This document shows positions 1 through 8,865 of a DNA stretch of 64,000 nucleotides, piece by piece (position 1 is the stretch's first letter; every line of letters starts with the position of its first letter). The DNA is from Paenibacillus sp. USDA918EY. Its GTDB lineage: Bacteria; Bacillota; Bacilli; Paenibacillales; Paenibacillaceae. The position numbers and the translations under genes are program-made. The stretch lies in the NCBI RefSeq assembly GCF_009870825.1, contig NZ_WTWY01000004.1, forward strand, positions 310,001 to 374,000. Reading direction: 5' to 3'. Below the pieces are notes generated by a model that ran no database searches, was not told the DNA's origin, and saw only the letters and a program-made list of their open reading frames with translations.

Positions 1-1
1 G

Positions 2-853
2 GGCGGCGCCGGTTCTGCATTTCGCCCGCACCCGCCTCATTCCAGCTCCGGACAAAATCCGGAGAGCGAACGGTTTTATACGATTTTGCTGTCCTTTGTG
101 CCGGGGCTCGGTCATCTGCACATGGGACTCATGCAGCGGGGACTATCGTTTTTGATCGCTTTTTTCGGGCTGGGCACGATCATGTTTTTCCTGACCGGGA
201 TTACAAGCCGCACCATTTTCCTGCTGTTCCTGGGCGTGCTGCCGATCATTTGGCTGTACTGCATGTTTGATGCCGTTCAGCTCATTCACCGCAGACAGGC
301 GGGGGAGATGCTTCAGGACCGCTCCTTGTTTGATGACATGGAGTCCGGACGCGAGGAAGGGAAACGAAGCAAAGTGATCGCGACGCTGCTTTCCGCTTTT
401 CCCGGTGCGGGGCATATGTATTTGGGATTGCAAAAAAGAGGCCTGCAGCTAATGGTTATTTTCCTCGGCAGCGTGTATGTGCTGGATGTGCTGCGTTTGT
501 CCTTGTTTCTCTTTTTGATTCCGCTTGTCTGGTTTTTCTCGTTTTTTGACGGGCTGCAGCAAACGAGCCGCTACGGACGCGAGCCTCTTGTGGACCGCCC
601 GATCGTCGAAGGCATATCCGACCACCAGCGCTGGCTGGGCATCGGTCTCATGCTGCTCGGTCTTTATTATGTCGGATCCACGATCTTGGTCCCGTTCCTT
701 GACCGCTGGTTCCCGGAATGGTTTATCGACTATAAAATGCGTTATTTGAAGCCTGCTATCGTGTCGATCCTGCTCATTGCGGGCGGCATCAAGCTGATGG
801 CCGGCTCGGATAAGGGCCGCAGGGACAAGGAACGGAAGTTTCATGGGAAGTGA
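2..853 (+). CDS. Multi-pass membrane protein with two TM2-like repeats (5' partial)
   Basis: The frame is open to the left edge, so the true start lies outside the window; 283 codons are visible. After a short Pro/Ser/His-rich stretch the protein carries two similar segments, FVPGLGHLHMGLMQRGL near residue 30 and AFPGAGHMYLGLQKRGL near residue 137, each followed by two hydrophobic helices. This proline-glycine motif before a helix pair resembles TM2-type domains. A last pair of hydrophobic segments and a basic tail (KGRRDKERK) follow. Function is unknown; an integral membrane role is inferred from the hydrophobic pattern. An intrinsic terminator follows about 50 bases after the stop, so this is the end of its transcript. 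Confidence 0.75.
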   Translation, partial: GGAGSAFRPHPPHSSSGQNPESERFYTILLSFVPGLGHLHMGLMQRGLSFLIAFFGLGTIMFFLTGITSRTIFLLFLGVLPIIWLYCMFDAVQLIHRRQAGEMLQDRSLFDDMESGREEGKRSKVIATLLSAFPGAGHMYLGLQKRGLQLMVIFLGSVYVLDVLRLSLFLFLIPLVWFFSFFDGLQQTSRYGREPLVDRPIVEGISDHQRWLGIGLMLLGLYYVGSTILVPFLDRWFPEWFIDYKMRYLKPAIVSILLIAGGIKLMAGSDKGRRDKERKFHGK

Positions 854-904
854 TCTTTGAAAATAAGCAGTTTACAAACCCTGCTGAATCGTTTGTTACA
901 AGAA

Positions 905-928
905 GGGAGCGGATCCGCTCCTTTTTTT
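905..928 (+). terminator. Intrinsic terminator after the TM2-like gene
   Basis: GGAGCG-GATC-CGCTCC forms a perfect six-pair stem with a four-base loop, followed at once by seven T. Confidence 0.8.
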
Positions 929-1000
929 GTTTGCGGGAGGGAAATTATTTAGAGCGGGAATGCTATCGCCGGTATTTTTCATTTTAAAAGATATGAGGGT

Positions 1001-1029
1001 TTGAGGCCTTGGGAACGTTCCGCTAAGAT
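1001..1029 (+). promoter_or_regulatory. Candidate sigma-A promoter of csaA
   Basis: TTGAGG (1001-1006) and TAAGAT (1024-1029) are separated by 17 bases, about 40 bases before the csaA start. The spacer holds the perfect palindrome GGAACGTTCC (1012-1021). Both hexamers are near consensus, but no upstream or extended element was checked. Confidence 0.45.
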
Positions 1030-1069
1030 GGAATACAAATGATTTTTTGAGACTGTGAGGTATAAAAAC

Positions 1070-1399
1070 ATGGCGACGATGGATGACTTTTTGAAGCTGG
1101 ACATCAGGGCTGGGACAATCATGATGGCGGAGCCTTTGGCGAAGGCGCGCAAACCTGCGATCAAGCTGGAGATTGATTTTGGCGAGCTCGGGATCAAGCG
1201 CTCGTCGGCGCAAATCACGCTAAGGTATTCTCCGGACCGGTTGGTGGGCAGGCAGGTGGTTGCGGTTGTGAACTTTCCGCCGCGGAGGATTGCACGCTTT
1301 GATTCGGAGGTGCTGGTGCTTGGCGGCGTTCCCGGCGAAGGGGATGTTGTGCTTTTAAAGCCGGACGAGGAAGTGCCGAACGGAACCCCGATTGCCTAA
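1070..1399 (+). CDS. csaA: CsaA-type tRNA-binding/chaperone domain protein
   Basis: A 109-residue protein made entirely of one tRNA-binding (EMAP/Arc1-like OB-fold) domain. It carries the CsaA signatures [27 protein letters not shown] and [15 protein letters not shown], nearly residue for residue as in Bacillus subtilis CsaA. That protein is described as a dimeric, secretion-associated chaperone with RNA-binding surface. The ATG at 1070 gives the family length and has GTGAGG nine bases upstream; the GTG at 1055 would overlap this binding site and add five residues. It is monocistronic, with the next gene 86 bases downstream. Confidence 0.92.
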   Translation: MATMDDFLKLDIRAGTIMMAEPLAKARKPAIKLEIDFGELGIKRSSAQITLRYSPDRLVGRQVVAVVNFPPRRIARFDSEVLVLGGVPGEGDVVLLKPDEEVPNGTPIA

Positions 1400-1485
1400 A
1401 AAGCAGGCAGAGGCGTTAGGGAAAGAAGCGCCGCTGTGGTATATTATAAGAATGAATTCATCACAGAAACGGAGCGATTAGCAGG

Positions 1486-3099
1486 ATGGCTGAGAATAAA
1501 CAACAAAAGGCAAAGGGGTTCGCTGCAGACCGGGGAACGGAACGGCGTGCATTTCAATCGGCGGGTGCCCCTTCAGCCGGGAAAAAGGCTGCCCAAAAGC
1601 GGGCGGACGCCCCTTTGTCCCGAAATAAACCTGCCCAGCCAAAAGAAAAGGGCCGAAATGCAAAACCGGCTGCGAAAACCCATCCTAAAGCGCAAGATCG
1701 GAAAGGCACCTTCAATAAGGCTGGACAACCTTCCGCGGAATCGATTAAAGCCGGCGACCGGATCGTCGTGACGATCAAACGGATCGGCATTAACGGGGAA
1801 GGCGTCGGCTACTACCGGAAAAAGGCGGTTTTCGTGCACGGAGCACTGCCGGATGAGGTCGTGAAGGCCATGGTTACCCGGACCGAACCGGGATATTTGA
1901 CAGGGGAAATCATCGAAATCGAAAAAAAATCGCCGCAGCGCATTGAGCCGCCGTGCCCGATTTATTACAAGTGCGGAGGCTGCCAGATTCAGCATATGAA
2001 CTACGACGCCCAGCTGCAGGCGAAAGAAGAAATTATAAGGGAGTCATTTCAGCGTTATACGAAGCTGGAGACGCTTCTCATTCGCCCGATCCTCGGCATG
2101 GATAATCCGTGGGGATACCGGAACAAAGCCCAGCTTCAAGTGGGGCGGGAAGGAAAGGATGTCATTGCCGGCCTGTATGCGATGGGAACGCATCGCCTGA
2201 TCGACATCAGCGGCTGCCCGATCCAGCATCCGGTGGTGAACCGGGTCATCGAGCAGGTGAAGGAAATCATGGAGGAGCTCGACATTCCCGAATACAGTGA
2301 ACGAACGCGCCAAGGATCGGTGCGGACCATCGTGGCCCGCGTCGGCCAGACCGGCGGCAAGGTGCAGCTGACGTTCATTACGGCAACCGACCGTTTGCCG
2401 GATTCAAGGCGTCTTGTCGAAAAAATCCGCGAGCGGATGCCGATGGTGATTACGATCGCGCAAAATATCCATAAAGGGAAATCGCCGCTCGTGTTCGGCA
2501 ACAAAACCGTCACTTTATGGGGGGAAGAGCAATTGGAGGAATCCCTTGGAGACGTACGGTTTGCGTTGTCCCCGCGCGCGTTTTTCCAACTGAATCCGGA
2601 GCAGACCGTAAAGCTGTACAATGCCGTGCAGGAAGCGGCGGGACTTACGGGCTCCGAGCTTGTCGTCGATGCGTATTGCGGGACAGGCACGATCGGGCTT
2701 TGGCTGGCGCCCCATGCGCATGAAGTGCGGGGCATCGAGCTGATTCCCGAAGCGGTGCTGGATGCCCGCGACAACGCCAAATCGTCGGGCGTGGACAACG
2801 CCCGTTTCTACGAAGGCCGGGCCGAACAGCTGCTGCCCGAATGGGTGCAGCGCGGCGTCCGTCCCGACGTCGTTGTCGTCGACCCGCCGCGAACCGGCTG
2901 CGAGCGCCCGCTGCTGGACGCCATCGTCCAATCCAAACCGAAGCGGATGGTGTACGTATCCTGCAACCCGGCTACCCTGGCGAAGGACTGCCAGGTGCTG
3001 CTCAGCGGCGGTTACAAGATCGAGTGGGTGCAGCCGGTGGACATGTTCCCGCAGACGAGTCATGTGGAGTGCTGTACGCTATTGGTGAGAACGCAGTGA
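1486..3099 (+). CDS. rlmD: 23S rRNA (uracil-C5)-methyltransferase, TRAM + Fe-S + MTase
   Basis: A 537-residue RlmD/RlmCD/TrmA-family SAM-dependent RNA uracil-5-methyltransferase. Residues 1-85 are an unusual Lys/Ala/Pro/Gln-rich, apparently disordered extension. A TRAM domain follows (about 87-148), then the cluster cysteines C157, C163 and C166 (CPIYYKCGGCQIQ) with a fourth expected in SGCPIQ. The SAM site is VVDAYCGTGTIG, and the catalytic region has VVVDPPRTGC and the nucleophile C493 in VSCNPATLAKD. Firmicute members usually modify U747 and/or U1939; which one applies here cannot be told from sequence. A strong terminator lies 25 bases after the stop. Confidence 0.93.
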   Translation: MAENKQQKAKGFAADRGTERRAFQSAGAPSAGKKAAQKRADAPLSRNKPAQPKEKGRNAKPAAKTHPKAQDRKGTFNKAGQPSAESIKAGDRIVVTIKRIGINGEGVGYYRKKAVFVHGALPDEVVKAMVTRTEPGYLTGEIIEIEKKSPQRIEPPCPIYYKCGGCQIQHMNYDAQLQAKEEIIRESFQRYTKLETLLIRPILGMDNPWGYRNKAQLQVGREGKDVIAGLYAMGTHRLIDISGCPIQHPVVNRVIEQVKEIMEELDIPEYSERTRQGSVRTIVARVGQTGGKVQLTFITATDRLPDSRRLVEKIRERMPMVITIAQNIHKGKSPLVFGNKTVTLWGEEQLEESLGDVRFALSPRAFFQLNPEQTVKLYNAVQEAAGLTGSELVVDAYCGTGTIGLWLAPHAHEVRGIELIPEAVLDARDNAKSSGVDNARFYEGRAEQLLPEWVQRGVRPDVVVVDPPRTGCERPLLDAIVQSKPKRMVYVSCNPATLAKDCQVLLSGGYKIEWVQPVDMFPQTSHVECCTLLVRTQ

Positions 3100-3123
3100 T
3101 ATATAGATAGCGGTATTAACCTG

Positions 3124-3171
3124 AATTGAAAAAACTCAAGCGCGTGGCCGCTTGGGTTTTTCAATTTTTTA
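3124..3171 (+). terminator. Intrinsic terminator after the rRNA methyltransferase
   Basis: A long stem pairs ATTGAAAAAACTCAAGCG with CGCTTGGGTTTTTCAAT around CGTGGC and ends in a T tract, so it may act in both directions. Confidence 0.85.
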
Positions 3172-3430
3172 TAACGAGTGCATTTCTTCTTGGCTTTTTA
3201 TACTATAAGAGTGGCTAAGCTCACGCCTGCTTATCTTCATAATACTCCACAAGAAAAGGTTGAAATTCGCGCAGCTTCAGATGCATATCGCGTTTCATTC
3301 CATGATACGAAAAAGGAGCGTTTGTTATCCGGGCGAACAAGCCCTTTTCCATTTGGCATCTTTGCTTCTATGGATACGAATGAAAAACCACTTACCTAAA
3401 TCATACAGAGATGGATGTTAGATGGTTCTC
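3172..3430. other. Gene-poor spacer, no recognised product
   Basis: One open frame starts at a GTG at 3178 (73 codons) and has no ribosome binding site and no resemblance to a family I know. The base composition is AT-richer than the flanking genes. I see no repeat or RNA structure here; the promoter of the Rrf2 gene begins directly after it. Confidence 0.4.
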
Positions 3431-3459
3431 TTGTCAAATGATTTCCCTTTTATTATAAT
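3431..3459 (+). promoter_or_regulatory. Sigma-A promoter of the Rrf2-methyltransferase pair
   Basis: TTGTCA (3431-3436), a 17-base spacer and TATAAT (3454-3459) form a near-perfect vegetative promoter. It predicts a leader of roughly 110 bases before the Rrf2 gene, long enough to hold an autoregulatory operator. Confidence 0.75.
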
Positions 3460-3578
3460 CGAATACATTAGGGATATCCAAAGTCTTTAAACTCGGGCAG
3501 CGCTGCATTCCTTGATTGGAGAACTGGAGCGGAGTAAGATAGGAGGGAGACATATAGAAATGGAGAAGTGATGTAACG

Positions 3579-4001
3579 ATGAAATATTCCAAAGCGACAA
3601 ACTACGCTCTTCATACGATGTTGTTTCTCAGTCAAGTCCCTTTGGACAAACCCATAGGGGTTCAGCAGCTGGCTGAGCAGCAGCAAGTATCGCCAACATA
3701 TTTATCGAAAATATTGACCAAGCTTGCAAAGGCTGGAATGATCGAATCAACCTCCGGCTTGAAAGGGGGATATCGTCTTAAGCGAAACTGGGAGGATATT
3801 TCCTTTTTGGATATTATTCAGGCGATTGAGGGAACAGCTTCGTTATTTGATTGTGATCTAAATCATGGGCCGGGATGTTTGATTGAGCAGGTTATGGTTG
3901 AGGCGGAAAATAAGATCGAGAATTTTTTGAGAGAGCAGAAAATTTCCGATGTTGCTAAGAAAGCAACAAACATGTGGGATAGCAGCATCAAACATTCCTA
4001 A
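3579..4001 (+). CDS. Rrf2-family transcriptional regulator
   Basis: A 140-residue Rrf2 winged-helix repressor. The start MKYSKATNYALHTMLFL and the recognition segment VSPTYLSKILTKLAKAGMI, then SGLKGGYRL in the wing, are typical of the family (IscR, NsrR, CymR and YwnA relatives). Only two cysteines, C92 and C100, lie in the region where IscR and NsrR have three cluster ligands, so a Fe-S cluster is uncertain. The spacing C-x7-C leaves a reduced or two-cysteine sensor possible. It precedes a methyltransferase gene by 36 bases and probably controls that gene and itself. Confidence 0.88.
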   Translation: MKYSKATNYALHTMLFLSQVPLDKPIGVQQLAEQQQVSPTYLSKILTKLAKAGMIESTSGLKGGYRLKRNWEDISFLDIIQAIEGTASLFDCDLNHGPGCLIEQVMVEAENKIENFLREQKISDVAKKATNMWDSSIKHS

Positions 4002-4037
4002 CAATCTTGTTCCGTAAATTGCATAGGAGGGAGCAGA

Positions 4038-4928
4038 GTGGCAACCCATTTATTGAGTGATCCGGAAATATGGAAAAACGCTTGGAAACACGATCCAGAG
4101 GCAGGGGTTAACAGAATGAAAAGAGCGGGAATGAACCCGCTGCATTCTTTTGATAGCTATAAAACAGCAAAATCTTTCCATGATCAGGCATTCAGTGAAG
4201 AAGGAAGAAACAGAGCTGCCAGAATCATGGGATGGATCCAATCGCAAGGGGTTCATTTTGATCAAATTTCGGTCTTGGATATCGGAGCGGCTTCCGGCGG
4301 TTTCAGCATTCCGTTTGCGCAGCAAGGGGCAAGGGTTACCGCCCTAGAACCTTCGAAGACATTGACGGAGCTGATGAAAAATAGTGTTCCGCCGTCCTTG
4401 AAGGGAAGCATTAACATCGTCCAAGATCCGTTTGAGAATGTAAATGTTGACGAAAAGGGCTGGAAGGAAAAGTTCGACCTCGTGTTTGCGTCCATGTGCC
4501 CCGCCATTTTTGGCTGGGAGATGGTGGAGAAAGCTTTGTCTTGCGCAAGTCAATTTTGCTATATCAGCACGATTGCCGGTCCGAAGGAACATAATCTGAT
4601 TCAGGAACTGCGCCCCGTGTTGGGAGTCGAAGAAGAGCAGGCACAGACATCGGATATGTTTTATATCATGCAGTTATTGAACATTTATGGTTATTCTTTT
4701 CAAACGCTCATTACCCGTGAAACGCAAGTCGCAGTGATGTCTCTGGATGATGCGGTAAAAAATACGCTGGGCTGGTTCGAATTTTGCGGGATGCCAACGG
4801 ACAGGGAGTCGCTTTTGAAGGCGGAAGAGTACTTAAGAAAAACCTATGCTGGCAAAAAAATAGAAGTAAGACAAGGCGGACGTTTTGGGAAGGTACTCAT
4901 CCGACTAAAAGATCAAAGTATGGGGTAA
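4038..4928 (+). CDS. Class I SAM-dependent methyltransferase linked to Rrf2
   Basis: A 296-residue methyltransferase beginning with GTG behind AGGAGGG at 4026-4032. The SAM-binding motif I is VLDIGAASGGFSIPFA, motif II ends in VTALEPS, and motif IV is FDLVFASMCPAIF. The N-terminal helix-rich segment (WKNAWKHDPEAG) and the C-terminal third resemble a group of small-molecule methyltransferases in anaerobic and spore-forming Firmicutes. The substrate is unknown. Position directly after the Rrf2 gene suggests the two form one operon that responds to whatever Rrf2 senses. Confidence 0.8.
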   Translation: MATHLLSDPEIWKNAWKHDPEAGVNRMKRAGMNPLHSFDSYKTAKSFHDQAFSEEGRNRAARIMGWIQSQGVHFDQISVLDIGAASGGFSIPFAQQGARVTALEPSKTLTELMKNSVPPSLKGSINIVQDPFENVNVDEKGWKEKFDLVFASMCPAIFGWEMVEKALSCASQFCYISTIAGPKEHNLIQELRPVLGVEEEQAQTSDMFYIMQLLNIYGYSFQTLITRETQVAVMSLDDAVKNTLGWFEFCGMPTDRESLLKAEEYLRKTYAGKKIEVRQGGRFGKVLIRLKDQSMG

Positions 4929-5295
4929 CGCATAAGCCCTAAAAGCGTTGGGATCCGATACTTTTTTATTTTTAAATTATGGAGTTTATATACCTAAAAT
5001 AACTTCTTTGTGATTGATAGGAAAGATAAACATGCAAGCTACAACGGCAGAAGGACAGCCAATAACATATAAAACGATGCTGATTAGGAACTGCCCTTTA
5101 TCCGCATGGTAATGCAATAATGAAAATTTGAAACGAATTCTGAAAATGCTATTTTCCAATCGTTTGCCTTTAAAAATGAACGGAATGATTCACCGGATAA
5201 GATAGGGTATCCGTTTGAAAAATGCATACCGGTCTAGTTTGTCGAGAACCCTGTCCTCTGTAGAGGGAACAGGGTTTCTAGTGCAGACGACAAAA
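4929..5295. other. AT-rich intergenic region between convergent genes
   Basis: No gene is supported. The one clear structure is a hairpin at 5247-5276 (AACCCTGT plus CCTCT pairing with AGAGG plus ACAGGGTT, with a two-base bulge) that ends in TTTC. It could terminate the methyltransferase transcript, but it lies more than 300 bases away. Confidence 0.45.
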
Positions 5296-5322
5296 GAACC
5301 TACCTGAAGGGGTAGGTTTTCT
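5296..5322 (-). terminator. Terminator of the flagellin gene
   Basis: AACCTACC-tgaag-GGGTAGGTT forms a stem just past the flagellin stop; read on the minus strand it is followed by TTCTTTTG. Confidence 0.65.
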
Positions 5323-5328
5323 GTAGCG

Positions 5329-7137
5329 TCATTGTTTAAGTAATTGTAACACGGCTTGAGGATTCTGATTTGCTTGGGTCAATATCGCTTGGGCAGCTTG
5401 CGTTAACATATTGGATTTTGTCAAATTCACAATTTCCTTGGCCATGTCTGCATCACGAATGCGTGATTCGGCTGTCATTAGGTTTTCAGCAGAATTGTCC
5501 ACGTTCTTTAATGTGTGTTCCATACGGTTTTGTAATGCACCATACACCGATCGATAGTGCAAAACTTTTTCAATTGCTCCATCTGATTTGGCTAATGCTT
5601 GCTCAGGTATTGATGGTGGCAACAAGCCAATATTTTTAATTCCCAATCCCTGCGTACCTACATTGAACAGGGGAATAACAATAGTCTCGCCTTTGTTAGC
5701 TCCTGCCTGAATGTTAAGTTTTGGTGGTATGTAGTCTATATCCGTTACGTTTGTATCCACTGTCGTTTCAATATGTTTAGTTTCAACAACTTCATGCGTC
5801 AGTTCAAACGCATCAAAATTTAATGAAAACGGACCATATTTGAAACCTAAAGTTACACTCGAACCACTAGGCACGGTTAGCTGCCAATCAAAATTTATTT
5901 GGGGCTGCCCTGCTGCCGGATTATTGATGGAGAGCTCTGTTGGCGATAAAAATCCAAGTGAATCATCAAACTGAATGCCGGCGTTGGCTTCTGTCCCCGT
6001 CATGTTAAATGAACTGCCCGAGGGCGGATTTATTATGATATGGCCATTAGCCAATGGATTTCCACCGCTATCAGTGATCGCTGAATTTGTTGGGGGGTTA
6101 ATCATATTACTTAGATTAATATCAGCAGCGAATGAATCTCCGTTACGGATTACATATTTGATTTCCATCGAGTTATCGGCTAATACAGTCCTGTATCTTA
6201 TAATCGATAGGTTTGTACCGGGAAACCACATATGATCCCAAGCAGGATCACTGCCCGAGCTGCTACGAGAAGTATATTCCATTGGCCTCGAGCTTCCGTT
6301 AACTTCGATATTTTCGATCATCGAACCATACGCATCACCAAAATTTTTCGGTCCGAAACTGGTTGTATTCATACCCACAGAGTGCCAGTAGGCAGGCGTG
6401 GAAAATTGAGGGTCATTTATAGCTGTCAACGATTCATAAATAGTCATATTTGTGTCTGTTTTTGTTGTTGTAGTAGTGTCAACATTATATTCGTTATATC
6501 CTTCTGTTCCATCTGGTAAGACAATGGGTGTAATATTGTTCGAATTTGAGTATGTATGGGTCGTTTCAGATGTATCGGAACTGCTGATCACATGCCTTGC
6601 TTCTTCAGGTGTTCCTCGTGGTTTGTATACGATACTTTTGTTTATTGAAGTAACTGATGGAGGGTCACTTACCGAAAAAGCGCTGTTGCTGCTTGAACGA
6701 TCAGCCAATATTCCATAATCATCTCTTGCTAACAAGTTCATCGTATTAAACTCAGTTTTATTTGAAAGGCTCTCGATTTCATCCGTAAGCTGATGTATTT
6801 CCATATCAATCTTTCGCCGATCTTCATCGGTAAGGGGATCATTCAAGCCCTGGATGATCAGTTCCCTTTGTCTGTGTAAAATATCAGTTATCTCCTGTAA
6901 ACCGCCCTCTGCGGTTTGAATGAGTGAAACGCCATCCTGAACATTTCGGGAAGCTTGATTTAACCCTCTAATTTGTGCCCTCATTTTTTCGGATATTGCC
7001 AAGCCTGCAGCATCATCGGAAGCTTTATTAATGCGTAATCCCGAAGAAAGTTTTTCTAGACTATTCGAACTCGCTTTGGAATTTTTTCGTAAAGTGTTAT
7101 TTATTCTAAAGGCCGGTAAGTTATGGGATATTTTCAT
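5329..7137 (-). CDS. Flagellin with a very large central variable domain
   Basis: A 602-residue flagellin, more than twice the length of the common 260-290 residue Bacillus type. Residues 1 to about 140 carry the D0/D1 signature (LEKLSSGLRINKASDDAAGLA and GVSLIQTAEGGLQEI). The last 90 or so carry the C-terminal D1/D0 helices (ESRIRDADMAKEIVNLTK and MLTQAAQAILTQANQ). Between them lie about 370 residues rich in Ser, Thr, Asn and Gly with beta-type patterns. No HExxH protease motif is present, so it is not an evident flagellinolysin. An AGAGG site sits eight bases before the ATG. No flagellar neighbours are in the window, so it is an orphan locus. No clear sigma-D promoter was found. Confidence 0.9.
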   Translation of the reverse strand: MKISHNLPAFRINNTLRKNSKASSNSLEKLSSGLRINKASDDAAGLAISEKMRAQIRGLNQASRNVQDGVSLIQTAEGGLQEITDILHRQRELIIQGLNDPLTDEDRRKIDMEIHQLTDEIESLSNKTEFNTMNLLARDDYGILADRSSSNSAFSVSDPPSVTSINKSIVYKPRGTPEEARHVISSSDTSETTHTYSNSNNITPIVLPDGTEGYNEYNVDTTTTTKTDTNMTIYESLTAINDPQFSTPAYWHSVGMNTTSFGPKNFGDAYGSMIENIEVNGSSRPMEYTSRSSSGSDPAWDHMWFPGTNLSIIRYRTVLADNSMEIKYVIRNGDSFAADINLSNMINPPTNSAITDSGGNPLANGHIIINPPSGSSFNMTGTEANAGIQFDDSLGFLSPTELSINNPAAGQPQINFDWQLTVPSGSSVTLGFKYGPFSLNFDAFELTHEVVETKHIETTVDTNVTDIDYIPPKLNIQAGANKGETIVIPLFNVGTQGLGIKNIGLLPPSIPEQALAKSDGAIEKVLHYRSVYGALQNRMEHTLKNVDNSAENLMTAESRIRDADMAKEIVNLTKSNMLTQAAQAILTQANQNPQAVLQLLKQ

Positions 7138-7516
7138 GTTTCATACCTCTATGTAAATGAAATGATAGGTTTATTTTACCATGCCAATAGAACTAGAGTC
7201 CATAAATTTAACTTACAGACATAAATGACAGGGCCCGTTTAAATTCAGTCAAGAGTAGAGAATCCTACTAAATCATTGCGGGAATACCTCGCCTAAAAAA
7301 TGAGTGGGAAGCCGGGATGTGCGTCTATTGTCCTATATGCCGCCGCCTAATTAATCGAGGCTCTAACTTCATGCTAACCATCTTCCTATGTTCCTGCATA
7401 CGTCTATATGGAATGTTGTGTGTTGCGGGCAAAATTTTTATGATATGTTATATGCCAAATAAATGGATTGGATTGTTATAATTTTAACAAGCAATCCGCC
7501 AAAGGAGTGTTAAACA
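7138..7516. other. Divergent intergenic region, flagellin / AlkD-like
   Basis: This holds the upstream regions of two divergent genes. Toward the plus-strand gene a TATAAT lies at 7477-7482, but no convincing -35 element sits 16-18 bases before it. No repeat or RNA element was recognised. Confidence 0.4.
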
Positions 7517-8221
7517 ATGAATTTTGAAATGGTAATGCAAGAACTTGAAGCTCTCGGCAAGGAACGACTCAAGAAGATGTACATATCCAACGGCGCACAT
7601 GAACCGCTTTTTGGCGTGGCGACCGGCGAGATGAAACCGATCTTCAAGAAAACGAAAATCAACCAACCTTTAGCCGAGCAGCTATACGCGACAGGGAACT
7701 ACGACGCTATGTATTTTGCCGGCATCATTGCAGACCCCAATGCGATGACCGAAGCGGATTATGACCGTTGGATGGATGCGGCTTATTTTTACATGCTGTC
7801 CGATTATGTGGTTGCCGTTACTCTAGCGGAAGCAGACATCGCACAAAAGGTTGCCGATCGATGGATTGCAAGCGGAGAGGAGTTAAGAATGTCGGCGGGC
7901 TGGAGCTGTTACTGCTGGCTGTTGGGGAACCGTCCGGATGGTGAATTCTCCGAAGACAAAATTGCCGGCATGCTCGATCTGGTGGAACGAACGATTCACG
8001 ATGCTCCCGAACGAGCGAAATACGCGATGAACAATTTTTTGTATACAGTTGCTGTATCTTATTTGCCTCTCCATGATAAAGCCGTTGAGACCGCTAATGC
8101 AGTAGGTCCGGTCGAAGTCAGGGACAAGACCAAAAGCAAGTTCATACACGCTTCCGCAAACATTCAAAAGGCTGTAGATAAAGGGCAGCTTGGTTTCAAA
8201 CGCAAACATGTCCGGTGTTAA
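7517..8221 (+). CDS. AlkD-like DNA alkylation repair protein (HEAT-like)
   Basis: A 234-residue protein of the DNA alkylation repair family (AlkD/AlkC-like HEAT-repeat glycosylases). The start MQELEALGKERLKKMYISNGA, the GVATGEMKPIFKK segment and the run of paired helices with AMYFAGIIADP and MSAGWSCYCWLLG match this family. Members remove N3- and N7-alkylated bases; catalytic activity here is inferred and many relatives are untested. The ATG has AAAGGAG ten bases upstream. It stands alone, with no adaptive-response genes nearby. Confidence 0.82.
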   Translation: MNFEMVMQELEALGKERLKKMYISNGAHEPLFGVATGEMKPIFKKTKINQPLAEQLYATGNYDAMYFAGIIADPNAMTEADYDRWMDAAYFYMLSDYVVAVTLAEADIAQKVADRWIASGEELRMSAGWSCYCWLLGNRPDGEFSEDKIAGMLDLVERTIHDAPERAKYAMNNFLYTVAVSYLPLHDKAVETANAVGPVEVRDKTKSKFIHASANIQKAVDKGQLGFKRKHVRC

Positions 8222-8417
8222 ATCCAAGTATGCTACACTCCGTCTTTGATTGTTCAGGCCGCCGATTTCTTTCGATGGACTGATTTGTATTATGAGAAAA
8301 CCGATGGGGCAAACGTTCTTTGCCTTTGCTACAAAGTTAAAGGGGATCGTAGCCGCTTGCAGATCTTTTAAAACGGTACTTGTTCTAATGATGAGAGTGC
8401 TTAGACAAATGTTTCCG

Positions 8418-8666
8418 TCACTTTATTCGGTTGTCTTCGATTCGAACTCTTTCTTTCAACGTATTGCCTTCTTTGGTTAGCCGATATAATCCCGCAACCG
8501 TTGGATTCATCTGAACCAATCCTTCTTGCAAAAGGACTTTAAGTCCCTCTTGTACGTCCGGTAAATTCCCTGATGCTTCCGGAAGCTGGTTAGCAAGCCG
8601 GATCGGGGTCTGCCATTCAGTGGTTAGTGTTAGCAGCACCGTTCGTTGTTTGGGTGTCAACTCCAT
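8418..8666 (-). CDS. Small helix-turn-helix-like protein, unknown
   Basis: An 82-residue protein with an excellent ribosome site (AGGAGG eight bases before the ATG on the minus strand), which supports it over the overlapping plus-strand frame. The pattern TPKQRTVLLTLTTEWQTPIRLANQL followed by LKVLLQEGLVQMNP and GLYRLTKEG fits a compact winged-helix fold: two helices, a recognition helix and a wing with Tyr-Arg-Leu-Thr. It could bind DNA, but I do not recognise a named family. It lies downstream of, and on the same strand as, the histidine kinase, with a 199-base gap. Confidence 0.6.
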   Translation of the reverse strand: MELTPKQRTVLLTLTTEWQTPIRLANQLPEASGNLPDVQEGLKVLLQEGLVQMNPTVAGLYRLTKEGNTLKERVRIEDNRIK

Positions 8667-8865
8667 TCTTTCTTCCTCCTTATAAGATCATCTTCAAAAT
8701 ACAGTTGTTTTCAATGATAACACATGCGGACAATCCGTTGGATGGCGGAAAGTACCCTTTGACCATGTAACTTCCTTACGATCCGGTGGCTCCGGCGGCC
8801 AATATTTTTTTATGGGAAAAATACGCCCCTATGATCGCTCGGATCAGCGAACCGGTGTCGGCAAA

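Noticed and set aside
3178-3399. A 73-codon frame after the rRNA methyltransferase terminator
   Set aside because: No ribosome site, no recognised family, and it lies in AT-rich DNA before a strong promoter.
5329-7137. Flagellinolysin (metalloprotease flagellin)
   Set aside because: No HExxH motif exists in the insert; THEVVETKH only resembles it.
8250-8480. Plus-strand frame overlapping the small HTH-like gene
   Set aside because: The minus-strand gene has a perfect AGGAGG site and a coherent fold; this frame has neither.
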